A DNA stretch of 64,000 nt from Undibacterium hunanense (GCF_014284335.1 NZ_JACOGF010000014.1:62001-126000); one strand, 5' to 3'; counted from the first letter of the stretch, positions 25,184-34,543 are shown. Notes: generated by a model from the sequence alone, not told the origin. Numbers and translations are program-made.

Positions 25184-26443
25184 ATGCCTGTATTTACAAA
25201 AAAACGCGTTTTTGTGGCCATTGCCCTGCTGGTCGTAGGTGGTGCTGCCGCCATGTATTACCAAAAGGAAAAAGGCAAACCGAAGGAAGAAGAACCCAAA
25301 TACAGAACCGTTGTCGTTGATAAAGGCAATATCACCCAGACCGTGACTGCCAGCGGCACACTCAATCCGGTGGCCCTGATCAATGTTGGTTCCCAGGTAT
25401 CTGGTACCGTGGTTGAACTGAAGGCAGATTTCAATGACAGGGTGAAGCAGGGCCAGGTCCTGCTGAAACTTGATCCGACCATTTTCAATGCCCAGATCAA
25501 GCAGAGCGAAGCCAGCCTGGCATCAGCCGAAGCATCGAAACGCCTGGCCCAGGCCACGCTGGAACGTAACCAGAAGCTGGTCACGCAAAACTATATCTCC
25601 GGCACCGCCATGGACCAGGCCAGACGTGAAGTCGAAGTGGCCGACGCCAATATCAAACTGGCGCGGGCGCAGCTGGATCGTGTCAAGGCCGACCTGAACA
25701 ACAGTGTCATTCGTTCCCCTATTGATGGCGTCATCATCAAGCGCACCATCGACATGGGGCAGACTGTGGCTGCGTCTTTCCAGACGCCTAACCTGTTTCA
25801 GATTGCACGTGACCTGACCAAGATGCAGATTGATACCAGCGTCTCGGAAGCCGATGTCGGTTCACTGAAAGATGGTTTGCCCGCACGTTTCGTCGTCGAT
25901 GCCTATCCGGATCGTGAATTCGAAGCCAAGCTGCGCCAGTTCCGCCTGGCAGCGAACGTGCAGCAAAACGTGGTCACGTATAACGTGGTGCTGGACGTGG
26001 ATAACAAGGATGAATTGCTGAAACCCGGCATGACGGCACAAGTACGCCTGGTGGTTGGCAGCCGTGAAAATGTGATACGCATCCCGACCGCCGCCCTGCG
26101 CTATAAACCGACAGAAGAAGAGCAGGCCAAGGAAGCCAAGGCACTCAAGGAAAAAGAAAAAAATGGAAGTGCAGCAGCCTCGGGCGCAGCATCAGCCTCA
26201 GCTTCGGCATCTGTCGCCAGCAATCTGCCTGCACCTGATGTTGATGATGACGTGGCTTTCCGTACCAGGAAAGACCTGACCCGCACTTTCAAACTGTACA
26301 AACTCGATGAAAAGAACCAGGCCAGGACAGTCGATGTCAAAATCGGTTTGTCCAACTTCAAGTATACCGAAGTCATTTCCGGTGATTTGAAACCTGGTGA
26401 CAATGTCATTACCCGTGCGCTGGACAAGTCCGGAGCACGCTGA
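25184..26443 (+). CDS. MacA-like periplasmic adaptor (RND/HlyD family)
   Basis: A 419-residue membrane-fusion protein. The N-terminal anchor is VFVAIALLVVGGAAAMYY. The lipoyl/hairpin region is VNVGSQVSGTVVELKADFND and a long alpha hairpin (residues ~90-150), closed by SPIDGVIIKRTIDMGQTVAA. The beta-barrel and membrane-proximal domain follow (ITRALDKSGAR at the end). Residues about 310-350 hold an Ala/Ser-rich linker (SASASASVAS) not usual in MacA, between PTEEEQ and the last domain. The stop overlaps the next ATG (TGATG). It bridges the MacB-like transporter to an outer-membrane channel that is not encoded here. Confidence 0.93.
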   Translation: MPVFTKKRVFVAIALLVVGGAAAMYYQKEKGKPKEEEPKYRTVVVDKGNITQTVTASGTLNPVALINVGSQVSGTVVELKADFNDRVKQGQVLLKLDPTIFNAQIKQSEASLASAEASKRLAQATLERNQKLVTQNYISGTAMDQARREVEVADANIKLARAQLDRVKADLNNSVIRSPIDGVIIKRTIDMGQTVAASFQTPNLFQIARDLTKMQIDTSVSEADVGSLKDGLPARFVVDAYPDREFEAKLRQFRLAANVQQNVVTYNVVLDVDNKDELLKPGMTAQVRLVVGSRENVIRIPTAALRYKPTEEEQAKEAKALKEKEKNGSAAASGAASASASASVASNLPAPDVDDDVAFRTRKDLTRTFKLYKLDEKNQARTVDVKIGLSNFKYTEVISGDLKPGDNVITRALDKSGAR

Positions 26444-27198
26444 TGAGCGATACCCTGATAGCCATACGCCAGGTCACCAAGAGTTATTTCTCTGGTGGCG
26501 TGGAGACCAAGGTCTTGCATGGCATTGATGTACAGGTGCCACGCGGTGATTTCCTGGCCGTGATGGGACAGTCCGGCTCTGGCAAATCCACGCTGATGAA
26601 TATCCTTGGTTGCCTGGACCAGGCCACCAGCGGCTCGTATCTGCTGAACGGTGTCGATACCCTGAGCCTGTCGCGTGCCGAACTGGCAACCATACGCAAC
26701 CGCACCATCGGTTTTGTGTTCCAGAGCTTTAACCTGATCAAACGTATGAGCGTGGCTGAAAACGTCGCCCTGCCTCTGATATATGCCGGCGTCGGGCGTG
26801 ACAAGGCGCACAAGAAGGCAGTGGTGGAACTGGAAAGGGTGGGGCTGAAAGATTATGCCAAACGCCTGCCCAATCAACTCTCAGGCGGACAGCAGCAGCG
26901 CGTTGCCATCGCCCGTGCCCTGGTCGCTGATCCACCACTGATCTTGGCGGATGAACCTACTGGCAACCTGGATACACAAACCAGTGAAGACATCATGCGC
27001 TCGCTACAGCAATTGAATGCCGAGCGTGGCATCACCATCCTGCTGGTCACCCATGAACCGGATATTGCAGCCTATAGCAAGCGCCTGGTGCGTCTCAAGG
27101 ATGGACATGTCCTGTACGATGGCCCGGCGGCAGAAGGCTTGCGCCAATTGGCGGCTTCACATGCTGAATATTCAGACGCACAGGGGGATGCAAAATGA
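26443..27198 (+). CDS. MacB-like ABC transporter ATPase (LolD family)
   Basis: A 251-residue ATPase: Walker [15 protein letters not shown], signature [19 protein letters not shown], Walker [15 protein letters not shown] and H-loop [26 protein letters not shown] and [16 protein letters not shown] are hallmarks of the LolD/MacB/FtsE group. It drives mechanotransmission by the permease encoded next, with which it overlaps by ATGA (27195-27198). In E. coli ATPase and permease are fused in MacB; here they are separate. Confidence 0.94.
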   Translation: MSDTLIAIRQVTKSYFSGGVETKVLHGIDVQVPRGDFLAVMGQSGSGKSTLMNILGCLDQATSGSYLLNGVDTLSLSRAELATIRNRTIGFVFQSFNLIKRMSVAENVALPLIYAGVGRDKAHKKAVVELERVGLKDYAKRLPNQLSGGQQQRVAIARALVADPPLILADEPTGNLDTQTSEDIMRSLQQLNAERGITILLVTHEPDIAAYSKRLVRLKDGHVLYDGPAAEGLRQLAASHAEYSDAQGDAK

Positions 27199-28418
27199 AT
27201 TTCCTTCAGGTTTTTATAGAAGCATTCCGTTCCATGAATGCCAACCGCCTGCGCACGGCACTGACCATGCTGGGCATTATCATCGGCATTACCTCGGTAG
27301 TGATGATGCTGGCCGTTGGTGAAAGCGCCAAGAAATTTATCGCCAAAGAGCTGGAAGTACTGGGCAGTAATCTGATGATTATCTCACCGGGTGCCAACCG
27401 CACCCAGGGTGTGCGCGCACGTACCGGCACTGCACCTTCGCTGTCTGTCGAAGACGCAGTGGCACTTAATGAACTGCCTACCCTGAATGGGGCTGCTCCG
27501 GCCTTGCAGGGCTTCTTCCAGCTCACGGTGGGAAATGACAATTCGAATAATGCCGTGCTCGGCGTTACGCCTGAAATGTTCAAGGTACGTAACTGGAAAG
27601 TGGATCAGGGGAATGAATTCAGTGATTCCGACATCCGTGGCGCAGCACGCATGGTTATCATAGGCAAGAAACTGGCGGACCAGTTCTTTTACAAAGACAA
27701 CCCGATAGGCCAGTTTGTACGCATAGACAATGTACCCTTCCAGGTGGTCGGTGTCTTACAGGGCGAGGGGCGCATGTTTGATGGCGGTGACCTGGGTGAG
27801 ATGGTCCTGATCCCGATCACGTCGGCACGCGCCACCTTGATGCGCAGCCCGTTCCCACGCAATGTGCATTACGTCGTGGTGCAGGGCAAAACTGAAAAGC
27901 AGTTGAAGGATGCGGAAGAAGACATCAAGGACATGTTGCGTGACCGCCACCATATCAAGGCCGGACAGGAAGATGATTTTCGTATCGATAACCTGGCCTC
28001 GATTGTCGAGACCGGAGCCAAGATCAGTGCTGGTCTGGCTGCCATGCTGGGTGCGATTGGTGCCATCTCACTGATCGTGGGTGGCATAGGCATCATGAAT
28101 ATCATGCTGGTATCGGTGACTGAGCGCACCCGCGAGATAGGCATACGCATGGCGATTGGTGCCAAGCCACGCGACGTGCTGTTGCAGTTTTTGACCGAGG
28201 CTGTAGTGATCTGCCTGGTCGGCGGCATCATAGGCATCATGCTGGCCATGGCTGGCGCTGCGGCGATTACGTCTACCGGCAAGCTGGAAGTCGTCATCGG
28301 CTTGCAGGCAATGGTGGTGGCCTGTGGTTTCGCCAGCTTTGTGGGTATCTTCTTTGGCTTTTATCCTGCCCGCCGTGCCTCGCGTTTATTGCCGGTGGAT
28401 TGTCTGCGCTACGAATAA
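27195..28418 (+). CDS. MacB-like ABC transporter permease
   Basis: A 407-residue permease of the FtsX/MacB fold. One N-terminal TM (ALTMLGIIIGITSVVMMLAV) precedes a periplasmic MacB_PCD domain of about 230 residues. Three C-terminal TMs follow, with the family signature VGGIGIMNIMLVSVTERTRE and IGIRMAIGAKPRDVLLQFL. It ends with YPARRASRLLPVDCLRYE. With MacA-like and ATPase subunits it forms a tripartite exporter for peptides, siderophores or macrolides; the substrate is unknown. Its TAA stop lies in a 10-bp tandem repeat (28413-28439). Confidence 0.94.
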   Translation: MNFLQVFIEAFRSMNANRLRTALTMLGIIIGITSVVMMLAVGESAKKFIAKELEVLGSNLMIISPGANRTQGVRARTGTAPSLSVEDAVALNELPTLNGAAPALQGFFQLTVGNDNSNNAVLGVTPEMFKVRNWKVDQGNEFSDSDIRGAARMVIIGKKLADQFFYKDNPIGQFVRIDNVPFQVVGVLQGEGRMFDGGDLGEMVLIPITSARATLMRSPFPRNVHYVVVQGKTEKQLKDAEEDIKDMLRDRHHIKAGQEDDFRIDNLASIVETGAKISAGLAAMLGAIGAISLIVGGIGIMNIMLVSVTERTREIGIRMAIGAKPRDVLLQFLTEAVVICLVGGIIGIMLAMAGAAAITSTGKLEVVIGLQAMVVACGFASFVGIFFGFYPARRASRLLPVDCLRYE

Positions 28419-28439
28419 TCATGAATAATCATGAATAAA
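28413..28439 (+). repeat. 10-bp tandem repeat across a stop codon (TAA in three frames)
   Basis: GAATAATCAT at 28413-28422 and 28423-28432, then a partial copy GAATAAA. TAA occurs at 28416 (the stop used), 28426 and 28436, hence in all three frames, just before yccF. Confidence 0.93.
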
Positions 28440-28453
28440 CCGAAAGGCAAGCG

Positions 28454-28849
28454 ATGAGTCTGATCGGCAATATCCTGTGGTTGGTATTCGGTGGTTTTAT
28501 TACGGGACTGGCATGGTGGTTGGTGGGCACCCTGGCCTTTATCAGCATCATAGGCATACCTTGGGGCCGCGCCTGCTTCGTGATCGGGCAACTGACTTTC
28601 ATGCCATTTGGCAAGGAAGTGGTCAGCCGGCAGGCGGTGACAGGTCAGGAGGATATAGGTACCGGTGTGCTGGGAACGATAGGTAATATCATCTGGTTCA
28701 TTTTCGCCGGTGTCTGGCTGGCGATAGCACACTTGTTTTCAGCTTTGTTCTGTTTCGTCACTATCATCGGTATTCCATTTGGCATCCAGCATTTGAAACT
28801 GGCTGCAATTGCGCTGGCACCGATAGGTAAAACCGTGGTGGACAAATAA
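28454..28849 (+). CDS. YccF-domain inner-membrane protein
   Basis: A 131-residue protein containing two YccF repeats: IGNILWLVFGGFITGLAWWLVG...IIGIPWGRACFVIG, then IGNIIWFIFAGVWLAIAHLF...IIGIPFGIQHLKL. The duplicated I-I-G-I-P-(W/F)-G motif is diagnostic, and four TM helices are predicted. The function of YccF is unknown. AAGGCAAG lies just before the ATG. It is 36 bases after the permease stop and may be the last gene of the export operon. Confidence 0.92.
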   Translation: MSLIGNILWLVFGGFITGLAWWLVGTLAFISIIGIPWGRACFVIGQLTFMPFGKEVVSRQAVTGQEDIGTGVLGTIGNIIWFIFAGVWLAIAHLFSALFCFVTIIGIPFGIQHLKLAAIALAPIGKTVVDK

Positions 28850-28930
28850 CGGGCGAGCAGACTGCGGCCTTGATCGTGATGTGATTGCGGTTTGCTGGCG
28901 GGGATGTAGGAGGGGGAAAGTGGGGAAATA

Positions 28931-28960
28931 AGGCAGGCTACACGTGATGGTAACCTGCCT
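28931..28960. terminator. Hairpin between convergent yccF and dsbA
   Basis: AGGCAGGCTAC (28931-28941) pairs with GTAACCTGCCT (28950-28960) with one mismatch. On the leftward dsbA transcript it is followed by TTATTTCC, a poor U-tract. Confidence 0.7.
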
Positions 28961-28971
28961 CAATCAATGAC

Positions 28972-29628
28972 TTATTTCTTTGATTTTGCTATCAGCGCTT
29001 CCAGCACCTGCATGGTGGCCTGGTACAACTGCTCGCGTGGAATATTGCTGTTGGCACCGGCGATCATGGATGGATTGGTCAGGTAACGGCCATCCACGAC
29101 AAAGGTCGGTGTACTGTCCACTTTATAGGTAGCGACCAGCTTCGACAGGTTGGTCAATTTGGTGATGACAGCGAAAGAGTTATAGAAACTCAGGAATTTG
29201 GCTTTATCGATGCCATTCTTGACAGCCCAGTCAATATTTTCTGCATCACTGGTCAGGCGGCTGCGTTCGACATGCCAGGTAGCCAGGACCTTGGCATGCA
29301 GTGCCGTTTCCAGATTCATCGCTTCCAGCGTCAGGAACAGATGTGCTTCAGGATCTTTTTCACCCGTCAGCGGCAAATGCATGCGGCGGAACAGGATATT
29401 GTCACCCTGCTTTTTGACCCATTCATTCAGGCTGGGTTCCAGCGCATTACAGGCCGGGCAGTGGTACATGAAAAATTCGATGACTTCGACTTTCTTCCCG
29501 CTGGATAGCACCGGCTGTGGTGCCGGCAGGGTGATAAATTCTGCCCCATTTTTGGGCGCGGCAGGCGTTGCCTGGGCCGTGCTGGCAACGAAACCGAGGG
29601 TAATAAGCAAAAGGCGTAAGAGGCGCAT
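28972..29628 (-). CDS. dsbA: Thiol:disulfide interchange protein DsbA
   Basis: A 218-residue periplasmic oxidase. The signal peptide is MRLLRLLLITLGFVASTAQA. The active site is EFFMYHCPACNALEP (CPAC rather than the CPHC of E. coli DsbA). The cis-Pro loop is VDSTPTFVVDGRYL, and a helical insertion lies between them. It donates disulfides to exported proteins and is reoxidised by DsbB, not present here. CPAC variants are seen in other beta-proteobacterial DsbAs from memory; the effect on redox potential is unknown. It is convergent with yccF. Confidence 0.93.
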   Translation of the reverse strand: MRLLRLLLITLGFVASTAQATPAAPKNGAEFITLPAPQPVLSSGKKVEVIEFFMYHCPACNALEPSLNEWVKKQGDNILFRRMHLPLTGEKDPEAHLFLTLEAMNLETALHAKVLATWHVERSRLTSDAENIDWAVKNGIDKAKFLSFYNSFAVITKLTNLSKLVATYKVDSTPTFVVDGRYLTNPSMIAGANSNIPREQLYQATMQVLEALIAKSKK

Positions 29629-29975
29629 GGATTTCCTTTAACATGAAGCGAAACAAGCTGCTGAGCTTACCAGTATTTGCGTAATTTGGCATGCGCCTTC
29701 CAAACAGGGCAGTGGCGGCTAGCCTGACTGTCCGCAATTAGCTGCTGATTCGTCAAACATCTTTAAAAATCCCCGGATTTCTCAGCAAAGCCTTGCGCCC
29801 TGAATTGATTCGTAGAAAAATAAACTCAGGGTGGCGCTAAAGCTGGAAAAAAACTGAAAAAAGCTGACTTGTTCCAGCGTGTTCAGCCACCTGGCTTGTG
29901 CCCCCGGATATTGCATGTGTCCTGTTTTGCAAGTAAAAACCTGCATCAACTTTCCCAGACTGTGGAGCACCTGCA
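29629..29975. other. Gene-free stretch between divergent dsbA and exonuclease
   Basis: About 350 bases that should hold both promoters. I see no repeat, hairpin or credible small gene here. Confidence 0.5.
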
Positions 29976-30479
29976 ATGATAACCGTGCCTATCGTGATTG
30001 ACTTTGAAGCATCCGGCTTCGGCAAAGGCAGCTACCCTATCGAGGTCGGCTTTTCGCGCCGTCACGGCGAAGGCTGGTGTAGCCTCATTCGCCCCGAATC
30101 AGACTGGGACCACTGGGATGTGCATGCGGCATGTGTACACCGCATTCCGCGTGAATTGCTGGTCGCAAGAGGCAAATCCCCCAGCCAGGTGACAGAACAA
30201 CTGAATCTGCAACTGACAGGGCAAACTGTCTATACCGATGGCTGGGCCCAGGATTACATATGGATGGCTCGCCTGTATGATGCCGCTGACCGGGTACCCA
30301 GTTTTCGTCTGGCGGATTTGCGTGAAATCATCTCCCCCCAGCAGGAAGGCTTGTGGCATGCCACCAAAAATCAGGTACAGGAAGACTTGAATATTTCCCG
30401 CCACCGCGCCAGCAATGATGCCCGCATCCTGCAAATGACCTGGTTGCGTACCTACGACGCCGCCCGCTGCCTGAACTGA
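29976..30479 (+). CDS. DEDDh-type 3'-5' exonuclease-like protein
   Basis: A 167-residue protein of DnaQ/RNase T fold. Motif I is VIDFEASGFGKGSYPIEVG (DxE), motif II includes YTDGWAQDYIW with Asp, and motif III is HRASNDARIL (His and Asp five residues apart), giving the DEDDh set. It should remove nucleotides from a 3' end; DNA or RNA substrate is unknown. It is short for the family, with no extra domain. It stands alone, with its own promoter presumably in the 29629-29975 gap. Confidence 0.87.
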   Translation: MITVPIVIDFEASGFGKGSYPIEVGFSRRHGEGWCSLIRPESDWDHWDVHAACVHRIPRELLVARGKSPSQVTEQLNLQLTGQTVYTDGWAQDYIWMARLYDAADRVPSFRLADLREIISPQQEGLWHATKNQVQEDLNISRHRASNDARILQMTWLRTYDAARCLN

Positions 30480-30710
30480 CTTGGGCAGCCAGATAAGGTA
30501 GATAGGGCCGATAGCCCTTTGTTTTACCTCACTATTCCCTGATTCTCCCACCCATTGCGCTGACATTTGCAAAAATAAATGTCAAATGCATATTCAGACA
30601 GTGCAAAATACGTGCTGTGTTCATGTCGTGCTGGCCTGCCTGTGTGTTTGCGTCTCTGCGTGTCTGTGTTTTGATGTTTCTTGCAGCGCTGCATCTATAA
30701 GGAGATAAAG

Positions 30711-31841
30711 TTGAAGAAGTGGATAATCCGTATCATCCTGATCTTGTTGGCCTTGCTGGCTGCGGTGCTTGCCTATCTGCTGCTGGCCCCGGTGCCGATC
30801 AATCCGGTTGCCTGGCAGGCTACGCCATTTACCGGGTATTCGCCACCACATGCGCGTAATGAAAAACTGGCCGCCCTGAAAACCATAGCCATCGGAGATG
30901 AAACCGGGCCTGAACATATCGCCATGGGGCCTGATGGACATCTGTATGCCGCCGTCACCTCTGGTGCGATTTTGCGCATGCAGCCGGATGGCAGCCAGCG
31001 TGAAGTCTGGGTGAATACCGGTGGCCGGGTGTTGGGATTCATGTTTGATGCGGCCGGTAACATGATTGCTGCAGATGCCTTCCGTGGTCTGTTGTCGATT
31101 GCGCCTGACCGGCAGATCACGGTGCTGGCTGACAAGGTCGGCGACAGCCCTATCCTGTATGCCGATGCCGTGGTGGTCGCCAAATCCGGCAAGATGTATT
31201 TTACCGATGCCTCACAGCGTTTTGGTGCGCGTGAATCGGGTGGCACCTTTCACGCCAGCGTGCTTGATATTCTCGAACATTCCTCCACCGGGCGGGTGCT
31301 GGAATATGACCCCGCCAGCAAACAGACACGCGTCGTGGCGGAAGGAATGTGTTTTGCCAATGGCCTGGTGCTGAGTGAAGATGAACAGCAGCTTATCGTT
31401 GCCGAAACCGGTGAATACCGCATCTGGAAAATCTCCATCCAGGCCAGCCAGTTGAATCTGAAACGCAAACCGGATAAAAAACTGGCAAGCATCCTGTTGC
31501 GCGATTTGCCCGGTTATCCCGATAATCTCATGCGCGGACGTGATGGCCGTATCTGGCTGGGCCTGGCCAAGCCGCGTGGTGCGGCGATAGACAGCATGGC
31601 TGAAAAGCCCTGGCTGCGCAGCATTACCCTGCGCTTGCCACGCGCCTTATGGCCGGTGCCGCCTGCCTATGGCCATGTACTGGCCTTCAATGAAGGCGGC
31701 AAGATCCTGGTGGATTTGCAAGACCCGTCTGGCCAGTATCCGGAAACCACAGGCGTCACCGAAACCGCAGACCGGCTCTACATACAAAGCCTGCATGCAC
31801 ATGGCATAGGCTGGTTGCCGAATCACCTGGTCAGGAAATGA
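30711..31841 (+). CDS. Membrane-anchored strictosidine-synthase/SMP-30-like beta-propeller
   Basis: A 376-residue protein. The start is TTG at 30711, six bases after AAGGAG, giving MKKWIIRIILILLALLAAVL, an uncleaved N-terminal anchor. The rest is a six-bladed propeller: GPEHIAMGPDGHLYAAVTSG, YADAVVVAKSGKMYFTDAS, FANGLVLSEDEQQLIVAETG, LPGYPDNLMRGRDGRIWLGL. These are the landmarks of the strictosidine synthase / APMAP family, hydrolases or lactonases in bacteria. The propeller probably faces the periplasm. It precedes glpD by only 14 bases, so the two are probably co-transcribed. The substrate is unknown. Confidence 0.9.
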   Translation: MKKWIIRIILILLALLAAVLAYLLLAPVPINPVAWQATPFTGYSPPHARNEKLAALKTIAIGDETGPEHIAMGPDGHLYAAVTSGAILRMQPDGSQREVWVNTGGRVLGFMFDAAGNMIAADAFRGLLSIAPDRQITVLADKVGDSPILYADAVVVAKSGKMYFTDASQRFGARESGGTFHASVLDILEHSSTGRVLEYDPASKQTRVVAEGMCFANGLVLSEDEQQLIVAETGEYRIWKISIQASQLNLKRKPDKKLASILLRDLPGYPDNLMRGRDGRIWLGLAKPRGAAIDSMAEKPWLRSITLRLPRALWPVPPAYGHVLAFNEGGKILVDLQDPSGQYPETTGVTETADRLYIQSLHAHGIGWLPNHLVRK

Positions 31842-31855
31842 ATGGCATACCGTAG

Positions 31856-33427
31856 ATGACAGTGCAGACGACAGAGAAGTTGACAGCGCAGATGGCCGAA
31901 GTGGATGTGCTGGTGATAGGCGGCGGTATCAATGGCACCGGCATTGCCCGCGATGCTGCCGGACGAAAACTGAGCGTACTCTTGTGTGAAAAAGATGACC
32001 TGGCCGCCCACACCTCGTCAGCCTCCACCAAGCTGATACACGGTGGCCTGCGCTATCTTGAATACTATGAATTTGGTCTGGTGCGCAAGGCCCTGCTGGA
32101 ACGCGAAGTGTTGATGCGTTCTGCGCCGCATATCATCAGCCCCCTGCGTTTTGTCATGCCGCATGCGCGTGGACAAAGACCGGCCTGGATGATACGGGCT
32201 GGCCTGTTTTTATATGATCACCTGGCCAGGCGAGAATTATTACCCGGGGCTGAAAGCCTGAATTTGCGTACGCATATTACCGGCAAGCCCCTGCAGGCAG
32301 ACTTCAGGCGCGGGTTTGCCTATTCCGATGCCTGGGTGAATGATGCACGGCTGGTGGTCTTGAATGCCATGGATGCGGCAGAAAAAGGTGCGCGCATCAT
32401 GACCCGTACCACTTGTCTGTCTGCAAAAAGAGAAGACCAGCATTGGCTGGTGCAATTGCAGAAAGCCGATGGTAGCCAGTTGACTGTCAAAAGCCGTAGT
32501 CTGGTGAATGCCAGCGGACCATGGGCGGTGAATGTACTGCATAAATTGCTGCATCAGGGGACAGCAAAAACCCTGAGACTGATCAAGGGCAGCCACATCG
32601 TGGTGCGACGCCTGTTCCATCATCCGTATGCCTATATCTTCCAGCATCCGGATGGCCGCATCGTGTTTGCGATTCCTTACGAACAAAACTTTACCCTGAT
32701 AGGGACGACCGACCTCGATTACACCGGTTCTCTGGATCAGGTTGCCATTACCGAACAGGAAATCGCATATCTGTGCGAGCTGGCCGGGCAGTATTTCACC
32801 CAGCTGATTACGCCCGCCGACGTGGTGTGGTCGTATTCCGGCGTGCGACCTCTGGTGGAAGAGCCGCATATCGGTGGCAAGGAAAAAGCGGCCGCACTGA
32901 CCCGTGATTACCGGCTGGAACTGGATGCCGATGGCCCACCGTTGTTGAATGTCTACGGTGGCAAAATCACCACCTACCGCAAGCTGGCAGAAGAAGCGCT
33001 GGAGCAACTGGCGCCCTTGCTCAACAATGCCAATGCAGACTGGACGGAACATGCCTGCTTGCCGGGCGGTGACATCCTGGGGGCCTTGCCGCAAAATCAG
33101 GCGGTGCTTGAGTTTCCTGTTTTTATTCAGCATTGCCAGCAGCAATATGCGTGGCTGCCCCCGCATCTGACAGAAAGATTTGCACATGCCTATGGCACCC
33201 GCATCCATGTCCTGCTCAAGAACCGGCAATCCTTGTCAGACATGGGGGACATGCTGCTTCCCGGTCTGTATGTTGCTGAGGTGGAATATCTGATACGGCA
33301 TGAATGGGCGCGCACCACCGAAGATATATTATGGCGTCGCAGTCGTCTGGGCCTGCATATGCTGGGTGAAAATACCGAAAGACTGACAAGATGGCTAAGC
33401 CATCATCTTGCCAGGCACGTGGATTAA
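31856..33427 (+). CDS. glpD: Aerobic glycerol-3-phosphate dehydrogenase
   Basis: A 523-residue FAD enzyme oxidising sn-glycerol-3-phosphate to dihydroxyacetone phosphate and passing electrons to quinone at the inner membrane. VDVLVIGGGINGTGIARDAA is the FAD-binding Rossmann motif; SASTKLIHGGLRYLEYYEF, SGVRPLVEEPHI and YGGKITTYRKLAEEALE are GlpD signatures. Length fits E. coli GlpD (501). No glpK, glpF or glpR is in the window, so glycerol uptake genes lie elsewhere. It is followed by a terminator at 33470. Confidence 0.95.
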   Translation: MTVQTTEKLTAQMAEVDVLVIGGGINGTGIARDAAGRKLSVLLCEKDDLAAHTSSASTKLIHGGLRYLEYYEFGLVRKALLEREVLMRSAPHIISPLRFVMPHARGQRPAWMIRAGLFLYDHLARRELLPGAESLNLRTHITGKPLQADFRRGFAYSDAWVNDARLVVLNAMDAAEKGARIMTRTTCLSAKREDQHWLVQLQKADGSQLTVKSRSLVNASGPWAVNVLHKLLHQGTAKTLRLIKGSHIVVRRLFHHPYAYIFQHPDGRIVFAIPYEQNFTLIGTTDLDYTGSLDQVAITEQEIAYLCELAGQYFTQLITPADVVWSYSGVRPLVEEPHIGGKEKAAALTRDYRLELDADGPPLLNVYGGKITTYRKLAEEALEQLAPLLNNANADWTEHACLPGGDILGALPQNQAVLEFPVFIQHCQQQYAWLPPHLTERFAHAYGTRIHVLLKNRQSLSDMGDMLLPGLYVAEVEYLIRHEWARTTEDILWRRSRLGLHMLGENTERLTRWLSHHLARHVD

Positions 33428-33469
33428 CGACATAAATTAACTATATAGGCAGGTCTTGTTGAAAATATA

Positions 33470-33496
33470 AGAAACACCCCTTGACGGGGTGTTTCT
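33470..33496 (+). terminator. Terminator after glpD
   Basis: AGAAACACCCC (33470-33480), loop TTGAC, GGGGTGTTTCT (33486-33496): an 11-bp perfect stem. The short T-run is inside the stem's 3' arm. Confidence 0.85.
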
Positions 33497-33654
33497 AACC
33501 TGTATCCAGCACAAAGTGCACGACAGTCATTGCGGCCTGTCCCTGACTTTTGCATTTCATCCCCCCGAATGCACGCACTGTCGCATGGCGATGGTTTTGC
33601 TCTCTGGCATTGCTTATTCTTAGACTACGCAATCAAAAAAACAGGGAGAAATCC

Positions 33655-34473
33655 ATGAACAAGACTGAATACCTGCAGGCCCTGCGCCAGGCACTCGATG
33701 GTTTGCCAGCAACAGTGATACAAGAAACGATCTGGGAAACTGAAGCCAGCCTGGCCGATGCCATTGCATCCGGCAAGTCGGAAGAAGAAGCCGTTGCCAG
33801 TCTGCCCAAACCGGAACTGGTCGCTGCCCGCAAAAAAGCCAGTAATCATTACCAGGCACTGAAACATAATTTCACTGTCGGCAATATCGCCAGTTGGCTG
33901 GTGGCTCTGATTGGACTGATGGTGTTCAATCTTTTCATGTTCATTCCGGCGGTCGTGTATTTCACACTTTTGTGCTCCAGCTATGTCGTTGCCCTCAGTC
34001 TGTATGTGGCTGGCATAGGCGTGACTGCTGCCAGCCTGTCAGGGGTTGATCATTTCAGTATCGATGTGCCTTACCACAACCATCATGCGATCAGGCACGG
34101 TCATCACAAAGTCACGAGCAATCTGCAACATGAGAACGTGCGCGTGGATATTACTGAATCAGGCATTTTGATCGATGGCGAAAAAGCCAGCAATGACACC
34201 AAAGTTGCCGAAGCAGCTGGTGTCATCAAGGTTGACGGCAACAGTGTCGCTGGCAGCCTGCCTGCTACGGCGGTGGACGCTGGTAAAAAAGAATTGCATA
34301 TTGATGTGGGCAATCATTTTTACGGCAGCAAGGCGCTGATGGGAATGGGCATGATCATAGGCTCTGTCCTGCTATTGATGTTGAGCATGTTCATGACCAA
34401 ATACACCTTCATCGGTGTCCGGAATTATCTGCGCTGGAATCTGTTGCAACTGCACCTGGTCCGTCCGGCCTGA
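33655..34473 (+). CDS. HAAS (DUF1700)-domain membrane protein
   Basis: A 272-residue protein, MNKTEYLQALRQALDGLPAT. Residues 1-65 are a helical HAAS/DUF1700 domain (LPKPELVAARKKASN). Hydrophobic helices follow (IASWLVALIGLMVFNLFMFI; VVYFTLLCSSYVVALSLYVAG), then a soluble stretch with His-rich HNHHAIRHGHHK and a beta-rich part, and a last TM (GMGMIIGSVLLLMLSMFM). GGGAG lies seven bases before the ATG. HAAS proteins often sit with PadR regulators and putative-adhesin (DUF4097/DUF2807) genes; here the head-GIN protein is next. A small-molecule or envelope sensing role is inferred. Confidence 0.88.
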   Translation: MNKTEYLQALRQALDGLPATVIQETIWETEASLADAIASGKSEEEAVASLPKPELVAARKKASNHYQALKHNFTVGNIASWLVALIGLMVFNLFMFIPAVVYFTLLCSSYVVALSLYVAGIGVTAASLSGVDHFSIDVPYHNHHAIRHGHHKVTSNLQHENVRVDITESGILIDGEKASNDTKVAEAAGVIKVDGNSVAGSLPATAVDAGKKELHIDVGNHFYGSKALMGMGMIIGSVLLLMLSMFMTKYTFIGVRNYLRWNLLQLHLVRPA

Positions 34474-34543
34474 GTGTCAGGCAAGAATTGTTAGCATTGT
34501 CAGTATTGTTTCAAAAGTATCGCTTCAACATCAGGAGAACAAG

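Noticed and set aside
32240-33229. 329-codon leftward frame opposite glpD
   Set aside because: Antisense to an intact glpD, with shadow-type composition and no domain.
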